The notes beneath the pieces are model-generated. The model was given only the letters and a program-made list of their open reading frames with translations, was not told the DNA's origin and made no database searches. 64,000 bases of DNA from Sitta carolinensis. Taxonomy: Eukaryota > Chordata > Aves > Passeriformes > Sittidae. The stretch is taken from the NCBI GenBank assembly GCA_032173965.1, contig JAVUNC010000006.1:19276370-19340369 (forward strand). Direction: 5' to 3'. Of this stretch, positions 54,790 to 64,000 are shown one piece after another. Numbering within the stretch: position 1 is the stretch's first letter; each line of letters starts with the position of its first letter. The position numbers and the translations under genes were made by a program.

Positions 54790-54868
54790 TAGATGGATAT
54801 TGGGAAGGAATTCCTGGCTGGGAGGGTGGGGAGGCCCTGGACTGGATTTCCCAGGGAAGCTGTGATCC
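54790..54868 (+). mobile_element. Short CR1 internal fragment
   Basis: AGATGGATATTGGGAAGGAA and GGATTTCCCAGGGAAGCTGT. Confidence 0.75.
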
Positions 54869-55207
54869 AAAGTGCTGACCCAAAGGAATCCCAATGGAAT
54901 TTGGGTGTTTTCTCAGCCTGGAGAATCCTCACTGGACTCACACTGGAAAACCTTGGAGGCTGGAGGGTGATTTGGTGATCCCTGAGCTGATGGATTGGAA
55001 TGGGTGGGAATTCCCTCTGCTCCAGGTCCTGCTCGTGTTGATCTTTCCTTATGGAAAATGACTTTGGGATCCTTTGAGAGAAGTGGGAATGAGGTTGAGT
55101 GGTTGGATTGGGAATGGGGGAAAGTTTGCGAGGACTTTGGGATTCCTTTCAGCTGGAATGGGAAGAGGGGTTTGGAGATGGGGATTTGTGGAGCTGGGAA
55201 TGGGAAG

Positions 55208-55595
55208 GATTCCCTGGAGAGGGACTGGGGCCAAGGGACAGAGGGACAGGAGCCAGGGAATGGCTCCCACTGCCAGAGGGCAGGGCTGGGTGGGAGACTG
55301 GGAATTGGGAATTCCTGTCTGGGCTGGAATTCCCAGAGCAGCTGTGGCTGCCCCTGGATCCCTGGAATGCCCAAGGCCAGGCTGGAGCACCCTGGGATAG
55401 GGAAGGTGTGGATTCCAGGGGTGGAACTGGATGAGCCTTAAGGTTCCTTCCATCCCCAAACATTCCAGGATTCAATTCCAGGATCTTTGGCACAGCTCTT
55501 TCCTGATTAAAAGTTTCCTGTAGACAGAAATTTGGTCAAGTCCTGTTGTAAAACGGGGAATTAAACTCTGACCAACATCAGAACTCGGATCCCAG
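55208..55595 (+). mobile_element. CR1 3' fragment with shared flank
   Basis: CR1 from GGAGAGGGACTGGGGCCAAG to AACATTCCAGGATTCAATTC (55475), followed by 120 bp of non-CR1 flank also found at 48515-48625. Confidence 0.85.
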
Positions 55596-56822
55596 AATGA
55601 ATTCCCTTAATCTGAGGGGTTCTAAAATATTCCTGACTTGTTAAATGTGTAGGATTCCTTAAATCTGAATTAAAACGAGATTTTTTGGGGGAAATAGGAG
55701 GTCCATGACAGACCTGCTGGAAAACGCAGGATGGATTTGCCACGAATCAAATCCTTCTCCCCTCCTGCAGCCATGAGCTTTCCCCCTGATCCATACTCTG
55801 CATGAGGAGCTTTTCCAGGGAAAATTAACCAGCAGGAGTGAATCCCCCAGCAAATTCAGTGCAGTTCTGCAGCAGAACAAGGAGGGAATAATGGAGTTTT
55901 CTGAAGAAAGAGGAGATTTAAAGTAATTGCAGACACTTGCTACTCTCAGAATTCACTTTCCCCATATTATCCCAGCTCTTAATTCTCCTAAACTGCAAAT
56001 GGAATGACCAGGAATCTCCGAGGTATTGCCACAGAATGCACTGCCCTCATCAATGCAGGATTTGGAGCATTTTGCAGCAGCTAATTTGGGATTTGGGGCT
56101 ATTTTTCCAGCTGGAGGTGAGGCTCAGTCCACAAATAAATGGATTATTGAGACAGCATTTTTCTTACTTCTCTAAGTGGATTTTTCTTTGGGGAAAGTCA
56201 AATGTTACACAAGTAGCTTCTATTAAACAAATATTCCGTTTATGGAGAAATCCTTCATTTCGGCTCCGAGCTGAGACAAATTCCAATAGTGCCATTCCTG
56301 GACTGCTCCAGGACATATTCCTAAATAATTCCCACCTGCTTCCACTGGATGCCCATGGGAATATTTACTGGGCACCTTCCTCTGAGCTGATCCCGAGCTG
56401 AACTTCCCCACCCAACAGCACAAAGTCACCTTTTATCCCATTTGGGGCTGATTTTCCCACACTGCTCCATATCCCCACCTCTCCCGGTGTTTGTGGAGCT
56501 CAGGAAGCTCCAGGATTGATGGCACTGCCATCCCAAAGGTCCCAGATAATCAAATCCCGCTGCTGCTTCCCAACACTGCTGCTACAAAATTCTGGCCTGA
56601 CCTAATTTTGACACTACAGAGCTCGGCAGTGCAGGGTTCGGGCTGTCCTGGAGCTGTTTTTCCAGGAACAGATGGATTTAGGGCTTTTTTCCACCCTTTA
56701 CAACTCCTCACACTGCTGGTTGTTGTTCCTGCTGCTGGGCAGGTGTCAAAAACTGCTGGAGTTCGGAGAGGGATCGGGAAAAGGTCAGGAGAGCTCCTCA
56801 GACCTGGCTTTGGGCTGAGATC

Positions 56823-57215
56823 ATAAAATCATGGAATGGTTCTGGAAGGGAACTCGAAGGTCATCCCATCCCACCCCTTTTCCATGGGCAGGGACCCCTC
56901 CCACTGTCCCAGGCTGCTCCAACATCGATGTCCAACCTGGCCTGGGACACTGCCAGGGATCCATGGGCAGCCACAGCTGCTCTGGGAATTCCAACCCAGC
57001 CCCTCACAGGAAAGAATTCCCAATTCCCAATATCCCATCCAGCCCAGCCATTCCCTGTGTGCTGTGATGCCTTCTGGAAAAGGCTGCCCTGGAGCAGAGC
57101 CTGGCCAGAGCAGGAGGATGAAGTAGGGATTTATTAAACTATTCCCAGCCAGGAATTCCTTCACAATATCCCATCCACGTCTCCCCTTTCCCAGCTTGAA
57201 GCCTTTCCCTCCCCA
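56823..57215 (-). mobile_element. CR1 fragments
   Basis: 56823-57070 (3' end AAAATCATGGAATGGTTCTG) and a second internal piece at 57145-57215 (CAGCCAGGAATTCCTTCACA). Confidence 0.85.
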
Positions 57216-57428
57216 CACCTCAGCCAAACAGCCCAAAGAGGTTTTGGATTCCAGGGAATTTTTCTCCATGCTACTTTCTGGTTTGAGGTCAGTTTTGAGC
57301 TTGGAATTTTCCTTTTTGCCAAGCCTGGCTCTTCTTTGGAGACATGGAAGTTTGGAAGTGATGCTAAGAGTTGGCTTCGTGTGTGAGAAATTATTTGGGA
57401 ATGTTCAACCTGGAGAAGGTTTGAGGTT

Positions 57429-58291
57429 GATGCCTCCTGGAGAGGCTGCCCTGGAGCAGGGCAGGAGGCTGGAGCAGGGGTTTGTGTGCCTCTTGCCATG
57501 GGTATTTATCCCTGCCCTGTGTCTGTGTGCCCAGGGCTCCCTGGACACAGCCTGGGCAGGGCAGGAGGCTGGAGCAGGGGTTTGTGTCCCTCTTGCCATG
57601 GGTATTTATCCCTGCCCTGTGTCTGTGTGCCCAGGGCTCCCTGGACACAGCCTGGGCAGGGCAGGAGGCTGGAGCAGGGTTTGTGTCCCTCTTGCCATGG
57701 GTATTTATCCCTGCCCTGTGTCTGTGTGCCCAGGGCTCCCTGGACACAGCCTGGGCAGGGCAGGAGGCTGGAGCAGGGTTTGTGTGCCTCTTGCCATGGG
57801 TATTTATCCCTGCCCTGTGTCTGTGTGCCCAGGGCTCCCTGGACACAGCCTGGGCAGGGCAGGAGGCTGGAGCAGGGGTTTGTGTGCCTCTTGCCATGGG
57901 TATTTATCCCTGCCCTGTGTCTGTGTGCCCAGGGCTCCCTGGACACAGCCTGGGCAGGGCCAGAGCCCGGCCGGGCACCCCCAGGCTGAGCCCCACCATG
58001 GGCACAGCATGGAGCCCGGCCACGAGGCCCCACACTGGCATCAGTGCTGGGCCAGCAGCACTTGGGCCTTCAGTGGCCACTGCCAGCCCCAGCCCAGGCA
58101 GCTCCAGCCTCCTGGGCTTTCTCTCTGCCCTTCCCCCTGGCCTTGCTGCCTGCGCCTGCCATTGCTCTGGGCTCTCCTTGGTGCCCGGCTGGAAAAGGAA
58201 TTGTTTTGTGTGCCTGCCCTGTGCAGAGAGCTCAGCAGCACGGACTGGGACACCCAGAATTACACTCTAAACCAGCACACAGCCTGGAAGA
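57429..58291 (-). repeat. GC-rich duplicated segment, copy 2 of the inverted pair
   Basis: Reverse complement of 9690-10419. It holds five nearly perfect 99-100 bp units (57461-57958, core GGGTATTTATCCCTGCCCTG) and a 330-bp unique part. Confidence 0.93.
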
Positions 58292-58674
58292 TATAAAAAT
58301 TAAACCTTAAGGCATCGAGGTGCCTCCAGGCTTTGTCCCCAGTCCCTCTCCAGCTCATTTCCTTGGGAAGCACTGGGATACTCAAATCCTCCGTGCATGG
58401 CAAATCAAGAATCCCCCACTCAAACTGGGGCTGTCTCATCCTCAGTTCACTGCAGGAGCACAAATCCAGAACATCCTCTGCAAAAACTCATTTAATGGGA
58501 ATTTTTTAAGAAATCCAGAGAAGGAAATACTTCCTAAAACCACAGGAATTTCGTTTCTAGCTTGCTTTAACAATTCAGCACCTCCCTACTCGCTTTTCAT
58601 CAGCTTTAGTTTGTCCTTAACAATTCATCCTGCAGCCCAAAGCAACCCTGCTGACATTCCAGTCTCTTTGCACC

Positions 58675-58930
58675 CTGGAATTTTCCAGGTTGGGAAAACC
58701 CTCTGAGCCCATCAAATCCGACCATCCTCAGCACTGCCAAGGCCACCACCGCTCCATGCCCCATGGATTTTAAATCCCTGCAGGAATGGAGACTCCACCC
58801 CTGCTCTGGGCAGCTGTGCCAGGGCTGTGCATCCCTTTCCCTGAAGAAATTCCCACAAATATCCCAATTAATCCTCCCCTGCCACAGCCTGAGATCGTTT
58901 CCTCTTGTCCTATCCCTTGTCCCTTCAAGA
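58675..58930 (-). mobile_element. CR1 fragment (GGTTGGGAAAAC subfamily)
   Basis: GGAATTTTCCAGGTTGGGAA, GAATGGAGACTCCACCCCTG and TCCTCTTGTCCTATCCCTTG. Confidence 0.83.
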
Positions 58931-59334
58931 AGCCACTGGGATAAAATCCCATTTTCGGAAGTTGTGGGAGGAAATAACACACCAGGACCCCCTTTTTTCC
59001 TGCTCCACACTCATTCCCCGTGGGAATTCTGTCTCTTTTTCCTTCAGCTGAGTCCCTGCAAGGCCAATTCCTGCCGTTTCCACGGGAGCAAAGGTTTCCC
59101 AAGGATCCGCCATCAGCAGGTCCCACCCGTGTGGCCCTGCCCAGGAAAGCAATTAGGGATAATTCCCTGCAGGAATTTAACTCCTGCTCTTTCTTTCCCT
59201 CATCCAGAGTTCAGCTCCAGGACAGGAGCTGCTCTTCTCCATGCCTTGATGGATTTTTGGCTGCCACGGTTTTTTCCCAAAAGAAATCCAGGGATGACGT
59301 GGAAAAGGAATTCCTTCCCAATAATTTTAATTTT

Positions 59335-59890
59335 TAAGAAATATATTTTTAACTCTTTTTTTAAAAAATATTTTTAATTTTTAACTCATTTATTTTTACA
59401 TTTTAATTTAAGTTTTAACTCATTTATGCCTGTCATTTTAATTTAATTTTAACTCATGTAATTTTAATTTTAATTTCAGCACCATCATGGGCTGGCAGCA
59501 AACACAGCTCACTTATTTGGGAACACACAAAAAATGTGGAATTTCCCCCCACTGGAAAATCGAACCCATTAAAAATCACCTTGTGAAAACAACTCCTGAA
59601 TTCTAAATGATTTACACAGGCTGGTAAAACTTTTTTAGAAACATATTTTTAGCTCTTTTTAAAAATATTTATTTTTAATTTTTAACTCATTTATTTTTAC
59701 ATTTAATTTTTAACTCATTTATACTTTTAATTTTAATTTATTTTTAACTCGTTTATGCTTTTAATTTAATTTTTAACTCTTTTATGCTTTTAATTTAATT
59801 TTACCTCGTTTATTTTTAATTTTAATTTAATATTTAACTTTTTTAAAAAATTTAAATTTAATTTTTAACTCATTTAAATATTTTTTCCCT
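59335..59890. repeat. A/T-rich TTTTTAACTCATTTAT array
   Basis: About 12 irregular copies. Its last 100 bp recur inverted at 61667-61790. Confidence 0.9.
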
Positions 59891-60029
59891 AGCCAGAAAT
59901 GCTGGCAGAGGAGATCCTGACAGGCAGCAGCCAGAACATGGATTTCTCCTGAAGGGAAAAGCTCGTGTGTAAAATGAGGGGGAGAGGGAAAACTCTGGGG
60001 ATGAGCCAGAGGAGATTTAACTGGGAGAT

Positions 60030-60125
60030 TGGGAATTCCTGGCTGGGCTGGAATTCCCAGAGCAGCTGTGGCTGCCCCTGGATCCCTGGAATGTCCCAGG
60101 CTGGGTTGGACACTGCGGTTTCCAC
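60030..60125 (+). mobile_element. CR1 fragment, cut short
   Basis: GGAATTCCCAGAGCAGCTGT to GGCTGGGTTGGACACTG; the 3' end is replaced by other sequence. Confidence 0.8.
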
Positions 60126-60204
60126 CTGGGAAGCTTGGAAAGTTCTCTGGGATGTTCCTCTAAATCTGATTGTTTCCTCACTTAGCATGAGTTAAAGATG
60201 GATA

Positions 60205-60775
60205 CTCATGGAATCATGGAATCACAAAGGTGGGAAAAGACCTCCAAGTTCATCCCAGCATCCCCAGCCCTGCCAAGGCCAGCACTGCCCCGTGTGCCCA
60301 GGTGCCACCTGCACAGGGATTCCAACCCCTCCAGGAATGGGCACTCCACCCTGGGCCTGTGCCAGCCTGCACAACAAATTCAGGACAGAAATGTTCCCAA
60401 ATATCCAATCTACACCTCCTGGAATCCCTGAGGCTGGAAAATCCCTGCAGGATCAGAGTCCAGCTGTGCCCAGAGCTCTGAGTGCCACCTGGGGATGGGC
60501 ACTGCAACCCTGCCTGGCACTGCCAGCTCCTGAGCCCCTTCCCATGGGGAATTCCTGCTGCTGTGCCCCCGGAGCTGCCCTGGCTGTGCCCTCCTGCCCT
60601 TGCAGGGCTTTTCCAACCTCACAGATCCTGGGATTCTGCCTCCAAATCCCAAAGCACAGCCCAGCAAACACAGAGATATTGGTAGGAGTGGATTTTCAGC
60701 TGATGAACGCATTGGAAAGAACAAAAAGTTGTGCAGAACCAGGAGAGCCCTGAGCCTCCTCTGCTCCAGATGAGC
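60205..60775 (-). mobile_element. CR1 fragment, third copy of the 39.2 kb family joined to the 27.5 kb family
   Basis: 60205-60480 matches 39548-39835; 60468-60810 matches 27535-27900. This copy bridges both families. Confidence 0.85.
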
Positions 60776-61085
60776 CTGCCCAGCTCCTCAGGGATTCTCC
60801 ATCCCTGCCCAGCTCCTCAGGATCTCCATTCCCTGCCCAGCTCCCTCAGGGATTCTCCATTCCCTGCCCAGCTCCTCAGGATTCTCCATTCCCTGCCCAG
60901 CTCCTCAGAATTCTCCATTCCCTGCCCAGATCCCTCAGGATTCTCCATTCCCTGCCCAGCTCCTCAGGAATTCTCCATCCTGCCCAGCTCCTCAGAATTC
61001 TCCATTCCCTGCCCAGCTCCTTAGGAATTCTCCATTCCTGCCCAGCTCCTTGGGAATTCTCCATTCCCTGCCCAGCTCCCTCAGC
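60776..61085. repeat. 30-bp CR1-derived minisatellite, about ten copies
   Basis: Same unit as 11541-11717 but with frequent single-base deletions. Confidence 0.94.
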
Positions 61086-61666
61086 TGCTCCTCCCATGTT
61101 TCACCCGCAGCAGCCCAGGAAAATCCCTAAAAATTCAATTTCTGCGGGTGTCCCAAAGCAGGGGGAAGTGCTGAAGTTGCTACAAAACCTCCATGTAAAT
61201 TCCCGCAGCAGGGATAACAGCATCCCCGTTAAAGGAAAACCTGTCCTTGTTCAGCTCCAGAACAAAAATTCCGCTTTGAAATCTATCTCAGCTTCGTTTG
61301 CTGCCTGAAAAAAAGCCCAGCTTAATATTTAAGAGGAAATTAAAAATACAGAACCTTCCATGAACGTAAATGGAGAAGGAAATTCCACTTTGGAACGTTC
61401 AGTAAAAATAAACAGCTTTTCAAACAACAATTTGCAGTTCTTGGGTGCTAGCACAGATCCCTCCCGAGGAAAAAACGAGGAAAACAAATATCTTTTCAGG
61501 GAATAAAATGATTTCTTGACTTGGAACCACGTTTCCTGTGCTCCAGGGTCTCACACCTCGCTCTCACATCTTTGTTGTCAAAGGGTGGAGAAGGAGCAGC
61601 TGAACGACTGGAATGTGTTCCCTTTATAAAGCTGGGAATTTATTACGTGGATTTTTTTGTTTTCCA

Positions 61667-61790
61667 GGATTTTTAAATAAAAATATTTAAATGAGTTAAA
61701 AATTATTAAAAAAAAAGTTAAATATTAAATTAAAATTAAAAATAAATAAGTTACAAGTAAATTAAAATTACGAGCATAAAGGAGTTTTCC
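61667..61790. repeat. A/T-rich inverted copy of 59790-59890
   Basis: AAATATTTAAATGAGTTAAA and TTAAATATTAAATTAAAATT are the reverse complement of the end of the 59.3 kb array. Confidence 0.88.
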
Positions 61791-62934
61791 AAGATATTCC
61801 AACCACTGGAAAATCTGACTTGCCTTAAAAACTCCCATTTCCTCCAGGCCCTGGCATTGGGAAAAGAACTGGGGGCTCTGTCAGCCCTAAATCTCCTCCT
61901 CCCATGGAGAAATTGTAGAGCACCGAGCTTGGAAGGCTTGAGAGCTTTTTCAGGGAAATCCCACTTTTTCACAGCATAAATCAGCCCATTCCCAAATTTT
62001 GGCCAACTCAGGGGAGGGTTTCCTTCTTGTTGGTAAATCCCAGGCTGTGCTGGGCCAGGAGAGAGCTGCAGAGCAGCTGAGGGGATGGAGACCCTCAGGG
62101 GTCCTGGCTGCTTCCAAGATTTCTGTGCCAACTTCCCACACAACCAACAGAGGATTCTTGGACCAGCCCCCCCAGGGTGCTTGGAGGAATTCCACCAGAG
62201 ATTATGGAGAGGTTCAGCCCAGTTTCCAGGGAATGCAGATGATCCAAGTTCTCCCGGCACTGGGAATTCACAACATCCCTCAGTCAGTCCCTGTCCCCTC
62301 CCTTTCCCAGTTTTTGGATGGATATCAGCTCCCACAGCAGTATTTCTCCTGGATCACTGTTAGGACACTCCTTTGTGTCCAGCCATTGGAAATGGAAACA
62401 ATTCCATGAGATTTGTGGGGCTGAGCAATTATGGAGGCTCCTCCATCCTTGGAGAAGATCAATATTAATTAGGAATTGGATTGACACAGAGTCCAGCAGA
62501 AGCAGAAATCACCTCCCCATGGATCTGATTCCTTGGGAATCCAAACCAGCAGCTCATTATTGATGTGAACAACTCCAGAGCGGAGCTACCCCTCAGCATT
62601 CCATGATTTATTTGGACAGGCATCAATGAGCGATCAACAAATCAATAAAAATTAATGAGGAGAATTAATAAACTCCCACCTGGGTACTCAGACACTGCCA
62701 GATCAGGTGTTATTGTTTATATGATTTTCCAGCCCTTTTCCAAAGGCTGAGGAAAGCTCCAGTCCTATTAACAGAGGGTAATTAGCCATTAACTTCCATC
62801 AGGGAGTTGCTCCTTCCATGCAAAATTTGGGGGAGTGGGAAAAGGAATTTTACTGGGCAAAATTCATCCCCCAGCTCTGCCCAGCCACAAGTTCAGCAGC
62901 AGAAATTCCACCCCTGATCCCTGCCCAGCAGCAC

Positions 62935-63212
62935 TCGGTGGGATTGGTGGGGAGGGTTGGGATTGGGCAGGGTTGGGATTGATGGAGAGGGTTGGGATTG
63001 GTGGAGAGGGTTGGGAATGGTGGGGAGCACTGGGATTGAAAAATGTTGGGATTAGACAGGGTTGGGATTGGTAGAAAGGGTTGTGAAGGTTGGGATTGAT
63101 GGAGAGGGTTGGGATTGGTGGAGAGGGTTGGGATTGGTGGGGAGCATTGGGATTGGAAAGGTTGGGGATTAGACAGGGTTGGGATTGATGGAGAGGGTTG
63201 GGATTGGTGGAC
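62935..63212. repeat. G-rich minisatellite, 18-bp GGTTGGGATTGGTGGAGA unit
   Basis: About 15 copies with GATGGAGAG and GGGGAGCACT variants. The minus strand opens Ser/Pro-rich ORFs without coding support. Confidence 0.94.
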
Positions 63213-63584
63213 AGGAGCTGCCAGCTCCTCACAGACACACTCATGGATGTAGGGGAAACACTCTCCACAGGATCTCAGCTTTTCCAGAGGAAATCTCTGC
63301 TCTGCTGGAATCACCACACTTGGCATGTTCAAAAAGAGTCAGGGCTGTCAGGAAAATGAATCCCAAACCCAGGGGTTTGTGTCCCAAAGGACACAGAGGA
63401 GCCCTTTGACTTTATTCCAATAAAGGCAGAGCCCAGGGGCCTCTCCAATTTTTGGAAGATTTTCCCTCCTTTTATCCCAATTTCCCAGCCCCATTTCCCT
63501 CTCTCTTTCCCCACTGAGGCTCTTGAGAGGCACAGAGTGCCCAGAACCCCTGATCCTGAGATTCCCCTCCAATGGAGAACCCTC

Positions 63585-63830
63585 AACTGCCACATCCATG
63601 GGTTTTTTGAACACTTCCAGGGATGGGCACTCCAAACCTCCCTGGGCAGCTGGGCCAGGGCCTGAACACCCTTTCCATGAAGGAATTTTCCCAAATCCAG
63701 CCAGAAGGTACCCCCAAGCCTCCTTTTCTCCAGGCTGAGCCCCTGCCCAGCTCCCTCAGGAATTCTCCAGCCCCTGCCCAGCCCCCTCAGGAATTCTCCA
63801 GCCCCTCCCCAGCTCTGTTCCCTTCTAAAA
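63585..63830 (-). mobile_element. CR1 fragment with a 3-copy 30-bp array
   Basis: CCACATCCATGGGTTTTTTG, CCTCCCTGGGCAGCTGGGCC, then CCTTTTCTCCAGGCTGAGCC and 30-bp units at 63742-63815. Confidence 0.83.
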
Positions 63831-64000
63831 ACCACAAGTTCTGAACTTAATTTCAAGTCCCAAACACGGCGATTAACCTTTGGATTTGTCAGATTGCTGA
63901 TTTGTTTTAAATCAGCTTTGGGAATGATCTCAAAATGTTTTTCATTTTTTAATTGGAATTGAAAACACTTCCAGCAGATGAGTAATGAGGAAGTGGCATC

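Larger units (their letters stand above)
51160..64000 (-). other. MDGA2 intron A (at least 12.8 kb, runs off window)
   Basis: Phase 1 intron upstream of exon a. I looked on the minus strand for a signal-peptide exon ending in the family's GQGVY motif and did not find one. Stretches with nothing recognised: 52090-53175, 53710-54785, 55600-56820, 58295-58670, 58935-59330, 61105-61660, 61800-62930, 63215-63580 and 63835-64000. Confidence 0.8.

Noticed and set aside
57196..58296. 366-codon Cys-rich repetitive ORF, and its partner at 9487-10543
   Set aside because: Open in several frames across the 100-bp GC-rich units; the inverted copy does not preserve one frame; no homology recognised.
1..64000. 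Germline-restricted chromosome copy of MDGA2
   Set aside because: The coding sequence and splice sites are intact and nothing in the sequence distinguishes germline-restricted from ordinary chromosome; it cannot be judged from the window.

Overview
The window is vertebrate and almost certainly from a bird, most likely a passerine. It is packed with short 5'-truncated CR1 LINE copies (about 50 fragments). It also carries a tRNA-Ile-headed, CR1-tailed SINE of the kind described in zebra finch, and many long minisatellites. The only protein-coding gene I can support lies on the minus strand. Five exons encode the first three immunoglobulin domains of an MDGA-family protein, best matched to MDGA2 (MAM domain-containing GPI anchor protein 2). 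The gene runs off both ends: the signal-peptide exon lies beyond 64000 and the remaining Ig, FN3-like and MAM exons lie left of position 1.

Layout in transcription order (right to left): intron A, 64000-51160. Exon a, 51159-51020 (N-terminal linker and first half of Ig1). Intron B, 51019-35972. Exon b, 35971-35797 (second half of Ig1). Intron C, 35796-21857. Exon c, 21856-21660 (first half of Ig2). Intron D, 21659-17868. Exon d, 17867-17735 (second half of Ig2). Intron E, 17734-327. Exon e, 326-57 (all of Ig3). All junctions are AG/GT and the phases agree from exon to exon. Each Ig domain is a phase 1 to phase 1 unit (315, 330 and 270 nt), so loss of any one unit keeps the frame.

The introns hold the unusual content. 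Exons a and b are each sandwiched between tandem arrays that come within about 30-130 bp of their splice sites. The array upstream of exon a is a tandem duplication of a SINE together with the exon's own 3' splice-site region, giving a row of decoy acceptors. The array upstream of exon b also carries an acceptor-like core in most units. Other arrays look like CR1 segments that expanded into satellites: the CR1 3' end at 41.85-42.78 kb, and a 30-bp CR1 internal unit at four loci. Several near-identical duplications link different introns, one of them a 0.75-0.85 kb inverted pair 47 kb apart. No other gene, functional RNA gene, CRISPR array or intact virus is supported. Long ORFs in the window come from repeats whose period is a multiple of three, or from GC-rich CR1 sequence.
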